NCBI RefSeq assembly: GCF_002113025.1
Contig: NZ_NEJH01000002.1
Coordinates: 496,001 to 560,000 of the forward strand
From: Pseudomonas sp. B28(2017)
GTDB taxonomy: Bacteria > Pseudomonadota > Gammaproteobacteria > Pseudomonadales > Pseudomonadaceae
Length of the DNA stretch: 64,000 bases
Reading direction: 5' to 3'
The position numbers and the translations under genes were made by a program. The notes under the pieces were generated by a model, which searched no databases, had not been told where the DNA came from, and worked only from the letters and a program-made list of their open reading frames with translations. Positions 1-6,182 of this stretch are shown in pieces. Positions within the stretch are counted from its first letter, which is position 1, and each line of letters begins with the position of its first letter.

Positions 1-1160
1 TGCTTGATCAGCACCTCATACGGCAGCTCCAGGGCCATCCCGATCTGACGAAGCATCGCCAGCACGAATGGATCGAAGGCCATGTTCGGCCGGCCGGGGG
101 ACGCAGTTTCGATGGAGGCGCCGTCATCCAGCTCGGCCACAATGCCGCCGCTGAGCGAACCATCCCAGCCACCCTGATCACGTCCAGCCGGACGATCACC
201 ACCCACCGGCGTATTGCCCGTAGCAGCTGAGGCCAAAGGGCTGAGCTGACCACCATTGCCAGGCTTGATGAACACCGCGAAGAACGCCGACACTACCGCT
301 GCTTCCAGCTCGGCATCGGTGTAGCGATCAATCTGCTTGAGCTTTTCGATCACCGGCGCCAGATAAGGCACCCCGCGGGGCTGCCCCACACGACGGCGCC
401 GATACAGGTGCAGCAGCACCCGGCCGCCCCGCTCATTGAAGAATGGACGCTCATCCCACTTCCGCTCTTTCACACCCAGCGCACCCGGATGGCTGCGCAG
501 GATATGGGCCTTCACCGGCGCCCCATCCGCATCGCGTTCAATACCGGCGGTGAGTGCCTCAGTGTCGGCCTTGCCGTCTGGGTTGCAGACCCGATCGCCC
601 TCGATCAATTGAACGCACGCCGAGTAGTGATGACCGGGTTGAACCTTGTGCGTCAGCAGTGGGAACACGTCCCCGCTGCTCAGCACCGAGCGCCATGCCA
701 GCTCCTGCAGTCCGTAAAAGTTCTGCTCGCGGGTAATGTCGCAGCAGTTGGTTTCGGCCCAGGACTTGAAGAGCGACTCGGTGTTGCGCTGCCATTCCCG
801 AGCGGTGTCCTCATCCCAACCCAGAATCTGCCGGTTGACCACCGACTTCAGGGCCAGGCCGGTACCGACCGTTTTCGTCGTCACCGTGTTGATCGCGCCG
901 CCGCCGATGGGATTGTTGCGTTCCAGGTCGCGGCAGCGCTCGCGCAACGTGGGCAAGTCCGGCAGCAGATCCGCCGCAGCACTGCCCGCTGCTGGGTTCC
1001 AGGCACTCAATGAGCGCTTGGCCTTGGAGGCACCGGTGTAACCGCCCAACGCTGTCATCGTCATCCGGGCATGCATCCGCTTAGCACCGCGCTCCGGACT
1101 GATCCAACTGATGGCCTTGTCCAGCAGCGTCGGCTCAGGTGCTTTCGGTGCGCGGCTCAT
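1..1160 (-). CDS. Phage portal protein, lambda gpB-type (3' end outside window)
   Basis: This is the dodecameric ring protein through which DNA enters and leaves the capsid. The reading frame is open from the ATG at 1158-1160 to the left edge, so about 386 N-terminal residues are visible and the C-terminus is cut off by the window. The core resembles lambda-family portals: an NNPIGGGAIN segment near residue 82, a conserved stretch with QLIEGDR near residue 184, and PRGVPYLAPVIEKL followed by an acidic/alanine helix at about residues 261-290. Its start overlaps the gpW stop as ATGA, which implies translational coupling. The order terminase-gpW-portal matches lambda A-W-B. No frameshift is visible in the portion present. 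The family call is firm; the exact subfamily is not resolved. Confidence 0.9.
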   Translation of the reverse strand, partial: MSRAPKAPEPTLLDKAISWISPERGAKRMHARMTMTALGGYTGASKAKRSLSAWNPAAGSAAADLLPDLPTLRERCRDLERNNPIGGGAINTVTTKTVGTGLALKSVVNRQILGWDEDTAREWQRNTESLFKSWAETNCCDITREQNFYGLQELAWRSVLSSGDVFPLLTHKVQPGHHYSACVQLIEGDRVCNPDGKADTEALTAGIERDADGAPVKAHILRSHPGALGVKERKWDERPFFNERGGRVLLHLYRRRRVGQPRGVPYLAPVIEKLKQIDRYTDAELEAAVVSAFFAVFIKPGNGGQLSPLASAATGNTPVGGDRPAGRDQGGWDGSLSGGIVAELDDGASIETASPGRPNMAFDPFVLAMLRQIGMALELPYEVLIK

Positions 1161-1378
1161 AGCGGCGTGATCCCACGCAGCGTGATACCCCGAGGCCGTC
1201 CGCTGGCCAGTCGGTCCACCTGGCCTTGCCAGTAGTCGATCATCCGCGTGATTTCAGCAGCATCGGCGTACTCCAGCTGCCGGGTGCCGATGCGATAGCT
1301 CTGTTTCTGGCTGACCTTGATGCTTGCGTCGAGCCACGCTTGAAGCTGGCTCTGCGCCTGTTCCAGTGTGATGGCCAT
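1157..1378 (-). CDS. Head-tail joining protein, gpW-like
   Basis: This 73-residue protein has the size, position and composition of lambda gpW, the small head-completion protein that fits below the portal and makes the head able to accept a tail. It starts MAITLEQAQ, contains a mostly helical middle with SYRIGTRQLEYADAAEI and ends in a short basic tail, as expected for the gpW family. The gene sits 3 bases after the terminase large subunit stop and overlaps the portal start by 4 bases. Identification rests on both sequence resemblance and the conserved A-W-B gene order. Confidence 0.85.
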   Translation of the reverse strand: MAITLEQAQSQLQAWLDASIKVSQKQSYRIGTRQLEYADAAEITRMIDYWQGQVDRLASGRPRGITLRGITPL

Positions 1379-1381
1379 GGG

Positions 1382-3520
1382 TTAATTCCTGCGTTGGGAG
1401 AGCACACGCATGGCACTGCGGCGCCCAGAAATAACTCTCCCGCCAGATGGCGGGAGTTCAGGGGGTTCAACAGGGGTGGCCGGTGCCGGCTGCTCGACAA
1501 CGGCATCAGGTCCGGGATCCGGATCGTGAGCCGGTTCAGGTGCGGGTGGTGCATCGAAGAACAACGCGCCCTGCCGAATCTGGGCATCCAGTGCCGCCCA
1601 GTCGTGCTCTTGCAGCAGGTGAGTTTTCAGCGAACGCGCCGCGTGGAGGGCGTAGGTTTCACAGTCGGTGGCCTCATTCGGCTCACCGGCCTTTTTCTGC
1701 CACACCTTGCGGTAGTGATGCCGGCGGCTGGGGGCTTTCACTTCGGCCGTGATCTGCCGCCAGTAGTCGGGACGCACCGTCTTGTAGAAGTGCATCCGTC
1801 CCGGCCCATCGCCAGCCAACGGCAAACGCCCCTCAATCCAGAGATCCTTGGCTCGCGAGGTACCGACGATGTAGGGGCGCAGGCCGTACTTCGAGGCCTT
1901 CTGCTCTTTGTCGGTGTCGACCCCCTGCCGAGGCGCACTGAAGATTTCCTTTCGCTCATCGTCCCGGCTGTTGCCCCGTTCACTGGCGCCCTTGATCGCC
2001 ATCACGCCATTGCGCTGGTGTTTACGGCAAAACGCATACGCCGCGTCCTGGGTAACGGTACCGTCCGAGGTATCGAGCGATACCGCGAGCACCTTCAACT
2101 TGGCACCGCAGGCATGGGTAATCGGAGCAAACAGCAGTTTCTCCAGGTCCAGCCACACCCCTTGATCGGGCAATACCACTTCACCGTAGATCTCACCCCA
2201 GTACAGCAGCCAGGACTCCTCGCCTCGGCCCCAAGCCCGCATGACCACCGCGAGGCGGTCGTGCTGGACGTCCACGCCGGCAGTGACCACAAGGCCACCC
2301 ATGGGCACGAACAGTTCGGGGTAGTCTTCCGCCCGCTCTGCCAGCTTGTCCGCCTCGGGCAAGTCGGATTTGTACTCGTAGGCCCGACCCTGCTTCTGGT
2401 TGACGAACTTGATCAGCAGCGACAAGTCGCCCATTGAGGCCCGGTGCTCGGCGTTGAGTTTCTCGCGCACGATATCGGCCAGGCTGGTGCCCGGCAGGCA
2501 GGCATAGAGTTCGTTCAATTCTATGAACCCGGCGCGCCCGGCAAAGGGCTTGGTCGGCACCCAGCCACAGTTCGGATCACCTGCGTCAATCGCGTTGAAC
2601 ACCGTGTTGCGGATGTTCTCCTTGCGCTGGTAGTCATCCCAGATATCGCCGCAGTGTGGGCAGGCGTAACCCGCCGTTTCTGGATCGGCGCGGCCGTAGA
2701 TTTCGTGGGGTTGGTCTTGCTCTTCAATGTCCAGCCACTTGATGTGCGCGAAGTCCAACACATGGGACTGACTGCAGGTGTGGCAGATAACCGGTAGCAC
2801 CCGGCAATCGGTCTGGGCTAGCCGGGCCTCGGTCTTGCTCGCGCCCTTGATGGCCGGCGTACCACCCACGAGCATTTTCGAGCCGGGGTAGCGTTTGCCA
2901 CGCTCTTCCAGCAAGGCGATGGCATCGCCCTGCCCCTTCACGTCGTCGCTGGTGTCGTCCGGTTCTTCAACCACCGACAGGCCGACAGATGAAGTGGATT
3001 TGACGTTACCGGGTGAGTTGGAAGCGACCAGCTTCAGGAAGCCGCCCGGAAAGGTCTTATGGTCCCAACGGTTGCCGGAGCTGCGACTGACGTCCACCGG
3101 CATCAGCTTCGCCACTTCGGTGTTCGCCGTGACACCGAACTTGAGCTTTTCGTCGTGGAAGTTCTTGCCGTCCTTTTCCTTGGCAAACAGGATCATGATC
3201 GGGCGCGGCAGGTTATGAATGAACTTGAACAGGTAGCCGATCAGGAACCAGGTCCAGCCGATCTGCGCCGCCTTCATCAGGTCAACTTCGCTGACCCGTG
3301 GATCATCCAGGGCAGCGGCGACGCCAAGAAAGTAAGGCGTGTATTGGAAGTCATATAGCCCGTGCAACACGCCGCTCTCTGAGGGCAGGTAAAACTCGGT
3401 ACTCAGGTAGTGCGCGGTCGGAATGTCACGGGGCGGGTTGAACTTCCCCGCTGCTGCCAACAAGCTCCGCGCCAAGTTTTCTCGCGTAGCCTGCAATTCG
3501 CTCGGTTGTAGGTCCAGCAA
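1382..3520 (-). CDS. Terminase large subunit, GpA family
   Basis: This is the ATPase and endonuclease that cuts concatemeric phage DNA and drives it into the procapsid. The 712-residue product has a GpA-type ATPase half. A degenerate Walker A-like loop (KAAQIGWTW, near residue 84) stands where lambda gpA also has a non-canonical loop, and an acidic Walker B-like SVVEEPDD follows near residue 182. A CxxC...CxxC pair lies around residues 245-290, and the nuclease half begins near VTAGVDVQHDRL (about residue 410). The first available start is a TTG at 3520, so the start is uncertain; it gives a 95-base overlap with the small subunit gene. Internal TTG codons a few residues downstream are alternatives. 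Length is close to the family norm of 640-700. Confidence 0.92.
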   Translation of the reverse strand: MLDLQPSELQATRENLARSLLAAAGKFNPPRDIPTAHYLSTEFYLPSESGVLHGLYDFQYTPYFLGVAAALDDPRVSEVDLMKAAQIGWTWFLIGYLFKFIHNLPRPIMILFAKEKDGKNFHDEKLKFGVTANTEVAKLMPVDVSRSSGNRWDHKTFPGGFLKLVASNSPGNVKSTSSVGLSVVEEPDDTSDDVKGQGDAIALLEERGKRYPGSKMLVGGTPAIKGASKTEARLAQTDCRVLPVICHTCSQSHVLDFAHIKWLDIEEQDQPHEIYGRADPETAGYACPHCGDIWDDYQRKENIRNTVFNAIDAGDPNCGWVPTKPFAGRAGFIELNELYACLPGTSLADIVREKLNAEHRASMGDLSLLIKFVNQKQGRAYEYKSDLPEADKLAERAEDYPELFVPMGGLVVTAGVDVQHDRLAVVMRAWGRGEESWLLYWGEIYGEVVLPDQGVWLDLEKLLFAPITHACGAKLKVLAVSLDTSDGTVTQDAAYAFCRKHQRNGVMAIKGASERGNSRDDERKEIFSAPRQGVDTDKEQKASKYGLRPYIVGTSRAKDLWIEGRLPLAGDGPGRMHFYKTVRPDYWRQITAEVKAPSRRHHYRKVWQKKAGEPNEATDCETYALHAARSLKTHLLQEHDWAALDAQIRQGALFFDAPPAPEPAHDPDPGPDAVVEQPAPATPVEPPELPPSGGRVISGRRSAMRVLSQRRN

Positions 3521-3920
3521 CTTTGGCCACCACTGTTCGATCTATCGTGAGTTTCTGCACGTTCTCGATTTCCTGAAGAATTCGTTCAAGGCCGCCCTGG
3601 TATTCCCGGTTTGCGAAACTGGCCCAGTCGGACAGCGCCCGCTCAGCCTCGCCGGCGGAGATCAATGAGCGCAGCTTTTCGTGATACGCCAGCCGGCCGT
3701 TGGCCGACTTCTGCTGCAGATCATCAATCCGCGCTCTGTTGAGTTGTTCAATCTGGCTGCCCCCACGCCCCGCGGCTTTTTCGCGCAGGTCACGGATGTA
3801 GGCCGTGCGGATCTCATCGAGGGTCGCCGTCTGCCAGTCCAGGTCCAACCGCTTGAGCACATCGCGTGCACTACGCTCGCTCAGGTCCAGGTGTTCGGCG
3901 ACTTCAAGTTGGGTTGGCAT
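3426..3920 (-). CDS. Terminase small subunit, Nu1/DUF1441-like
   Basis: This is a probable DNA-recognition subunit of the packaging terminase. The 164-residue protein begins with a winged-helix-like segment (EVAEHLDLSERSARDVLKRL) of the kind used by Nu1-type subunits to bind cos-proximal sites, followed by a charged helical region that would contact the large subunit. The ATG at 3920 is preferred because a GGAG lies six bases upstream; an in-frame ATG at 3926 has no spacing to that site. The gene lies directly upstream of the large subunit, as Nu1 does to A in lambda. Family placement is from the helix-turn-helix and position; overall similarity to Nu1 itself is low. Confidence 0.75.
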   Translation of the reverse strand: MPTQLEVAEHLDLSERSARDVLKRLDLDWQTATLDEIRTAYIRDLREKAAGRGGSQIEQLNRARIDDLQQKSANGRLAYHEKLRSLISAGEAERALSDWASFANREYQGGLERILQEIENVQKLTIDRTVVAKVAGPTTERIAGYARKLGAELVGSSGEVQPAP

Positions 3921-4109
3921 GCTCATCTCCAAGTACTGACAAGGAAGCGGAACCCCCTATGTCGGGTTGAATCTGCAAAAAAGTCGGGGTTCGAATTACC
4001 CCATTTCCCCAGATCGCCGGAAGGACCCATTGAAAAAGGGGACGAAGCCTCGATCCGAGCCTGAATCGCACCCAAACCGGGCGAAACCGCCGAAAAATCG
4101 ACGCTGGCC

Positions 4110-4841
4110 TCAGTCGCGAGCCATCTCGCGGGCCAGGGCGCGGCGGAACAGGGGTTCGAACTCGGCAGCGGCAACGCGGTTGGCCACCCCATAGAAGTCA
4201 AAGCGACGACGATAGGTCGGGCGCTTCACAAAGATCAGGATGGGTCGTGCACCGTTACCGATGCGCTGCCAGATACCCAATGGGCCAGTGCCATTGCCTG
4301 GGCGACCCACGAAGTAGTCAGGAGCATTGCGATTGCGGCGTTTACTGCGAGCCGTACGGTTGGCCATGAAGCCCGATACCCGTTCGGCAGCGCCGAGCGC
4401 TGACAGTATCTGGACGATCTGGCCCCGGCTGATGTTGCCGTTGCCATCCATGCGTGCCCGTCGACCTGGTACCGCGTACATGTCGGCAGGCATCAGGCCA
4501 TAGTGGATCAGCGCTTTCTCGAATCGCTTGTGCGGACGATTGCCGCCGTCCATATGCACCGGCAGGTACTTCGAGGCCGCAACGCCTGAGCTGGATTCAT
4601 CCTTGACCCACACGCGGGCGAACAACCGGGTGGCGGTAGCGCTTCGCTTATAGATCGAGTTCAACGTCCAGCGGGTCGGACGATCAAACACACGGGCAAT
4701 CTCTTCCTTCTCTGCGATCTGCACCCGTTCAGCAGTGAAGGTCAACGCCTTGGCCGCAGCCGTTGGCACCTTGTTGCGGCTGAGCCCTCGCATGCTCTTC
4801 ACGATCTTGTCGATGTTGTCGCGCATCTCAAGCCGCATCAT
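4110..4841 (-). CDS. Phage morphogenesis protein, possibly minor tail (gpZ-like)
   Basis: I do not recognise this 243-residue basic protein with certainty. The N-terminal part (IDKIVKSMRGLSRNKVPTAA, then a helix with RVQIAEKEEIARVF) resembles the start of lambda gpZ-type or tail-completion proteins, and it ends with a helix containing AAEFEPLFRRALAREM. No signal peptide, membrane segment or catalytic motif is apparent, so it does not look like an endolysin even though it sits beside the holin, where one would be expected. Its start overlaps the holin stop as ATGA. It lies between lysis and packaging genes, an unusual place for a tail protein. Confidence 0.45.
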   Translation of the reverse strand: MMRLEMRDNIDKIVKSMRGLSRNKVPTAAAKALTFTAERVQIAEKEEIARVFDRPTRWTLNSIYKRSATATRLFARVWVKDESSSGVAASKYLPVHMDGGNRPHKRFEKALIHYGLMPADMYAVPGRRARMDGNGNISRGQIVQILSALGAAERVSGFMANRTARSKRRNRNAPDYFVGRPGNGTGPLGIWQRIGNGARPILIFVKRPTYRRRFDFYGVANRVAAAEFEPLFRRALAREMARD

Positions 4842-5185
4842 TGCCCTGGTTCGCCGCCAGTGGCTGACGACTCGCTAACGCCAATACGCTTGGCTGCCCA
4901 TCGCTCGTACAACCCAATCGCCACATCGGCGCCGGCCATCGCGGTCAGGCAACCGATCGCGCCTGCCGTCCAGACCGACATTCCCGCTCCGATCATCAGC
5001 ATCATTGCCGACACACCGCAGACGATGCAGGCGCCCGACCGCAGAGCCAAGCGCCGCAACAATGCCCAACCTCGCGCGCCGTCTTTGTCTGCCCGCCACA
5101 TCTCACCCGAAACACCGCCGACCAGGGCCAAGAGGATCACCAACCAGATCGGCATTTCAGCCAGCGCCTGCTGTTCATTCGTCAT
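4838..5185 (-). CDS. Phage holin
   Basis: This is a small inner-membrane protein expected to form the lesions that trigger lysis. The 115-residue product has hydrophobic segments at about residues 12-25, 49-70 and 72-92, separated by a charged loop with WRADKDGARG, and a polar C-terminal tail. This is the pattern of LydA/HP1-type phage holins. AAGGACAG precedes the ATG at a good distance. The next gene downstream does not resemble an endolysin or Rz-type spanin, so the partner lysis enzyme must lie elsewhere in the prophage or be the unrecognised neighbour. Confidence 0.75.
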   Translation of the reverse strand: MTNEQQALAEMPIWLVILLALVGGVSGEMWRADKDGARGWALLRRLALRSGACIVCGVSAMMLMIGAGMSVWTAGAIGCLTAMAGADVAIGLYERWAAKRIGVSESSATGGEPGQ

Positions 5186-5220
5186 GTTCTGTCCTTATTG
5201 GTTGCGCCATACGCCGAAAA

Positions 5221-5244
5221 TAAAAACCCCGCCGAAGCGGGGTT
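5221..5244 (-). terminator. Intrinsic terminator upstream of the holin gene
   Basis: On the minus strand the sequence reads CCCCGC-TTCG-GCGGGG followed by TTTTTA. This is a six-base-pair stem with a stable UUCG tetraloop and a U-tract. It lies after the possible late regulator gene (5372-5854) and 36 bases before the holin start, so it can separate the early/replication transcript from the late lysis and packaging transcript. If the upstream gene is an antiterminator, this is its natural target, but that is inference. Confidence 0.85.
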
Positions 5245-5371
5245 AGGTGACCGGCTCAGGGAGGCCGGGTGAAGCAGCACAGCACGTGCGAGGTCAGCGC
5301 CAAGGCGCAAATTCCATATCGTGGTGACTTTTTACTCCCTGAGTACGGAACCGAAAAGGGGGCATTTTCGG

Positions 5372-5854
5372 TTAACCAACTCGACGCAACTTTGACGCAA
5401 CTTTGAGGAGGCTTTGAGGTAATGCACCCCGACCAGCGGTAAGCCACTTCCGTGCCTCGGCACGCTCGGTCAGCACCTCCAGCAACCGCTCATGCAGACG
5501 GTGCACCTGGTCGTAATAGGTCTGCTTTGCGGTCGACCCCAGCTGCAGCAGATGCAACTGCATCATCCAGGTCGGCGCCGGATCATCGCCGTAACGCAAG
5601 CCCGCCAGCCGCTGCAACAGCTCACCCCGCGCATCCTGCCGACCAATCTCGGAAAGTGCCGCACCAACTTCCTGTGCAACCGCATCAGGACCAGCACCGG
5701 CGCCGAGGATGATCCGCGACCCTGGCGTACCGCGCGGCGCAGATCCGCCCCACTCCATGATCGTCGCCATCGGGCTGCCCATGCCACCGGCCTCGCCGTT
5801 GTTGCGGCATTGCTCGCCCCAGTGCTTCAACAGTACCTCCATCGCCTCGATCAT
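5372..5854 (-). CDS. Phage protein of unknown function, candidate late-gene regulator
   Basis: The 160-residue product has no domain I can name with confidence. It has a conserved-looking centre (WGGSAPRGTPGSRI, then GAGPDAVAQEVGAAL) and a C-terminal helix-turn-helix-like stretch (STAKQTYYDQVHRLHERLLEV). Similar proteins are common in Pseudomonas prophages at the junction between replication and lysis genes, the place of Q-type late regulators, so a role in switching on late genes is plausible but unproven. The ATG at 5854 is chosen over upstream in-frame starts because GGAAGGA precedes it; the upstream extension translates the iteron repeats and is low-complexity. A strong terminator follows, separating it from the holin. 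Confidence 0.55.
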   Translation of the reverse strand: MIEAMEVLLKHWGEQCRNNGEAGGMGSPMATIMEWGGSAPRGTPGSRIILGAGAGPDAVAQEVGAALSEIGRQDARGELLQRLAGLRYGDDPAPTWMMQLHLLQLGSTAKQTYYDQVHRLHERLLEVLTERAEARKWLTAGRGALPQSLLKVASKLRRVG

Positions 5855-5878
5855 CGTCCTTCCCCCCGAAAAACCGAA

Positions 5879-6169
5879 CCCAACACACAAAACCCGCAAC
5901 CCAACACAAACCCAACACAACTAAACCCCTTCAAAATCAATACTTTCAACAACATTGTGTTGAGTGTGTTGGGTTTGTTGGGTTTTTCTGACCTCGCATA
6001 AGAAAATTTTCCATCCATCGTTTTCACTGCAAAAAACACCACGCATGCGCGCACGCGACGCCAAACCCAACACACCCAACACAAAACCCGCAAACCCGCG
6101 TAATTAAAGGCCTCAATCTGTGTTGGGTAGCCAAAACCAACCCGACACACACCCGACACACCCAACACA
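5879..6169. repeat. Array of 9-bp repeats (CCCAACACA), possible replication origin
   Basis: The 328-base gap between the primase-helicase stop and the possible late regulator contains no gene. It holds eight exact copies of CCCAACACA. Six are on the plus strand (5879, 5900, 5911, 6066, 6075, 6161) and two are inverted (5965-5973, 6119-6127). One-mismatch copies lie at 5956-5964 (inverted), 6141-6149 and 6152-6160. The motif AAAACCCGCAA recurs beside both the left and right groups. An AT-rich, repeat-free core (about 5983-6060) lies between the two halves. The arrangement resembles iteron origins, but it could also bind a regulator. Confidence 0.75.
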
Positions 6170-6182
6170 CTTTTAGGTGTAG

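Noticed and set aside
1226..2437. 403-codon open frame on the plus strand
   Set aside because: Antisense to the terminase large subunit and gpW genes; composition is typical of a high-GC shadow frame.
5879..6169. CRISPR array
   Set aside because: The repeats are only 9 bases long, occur in both orientations and have irregular spacing. There are no spacers of uniform length and no cas genes.
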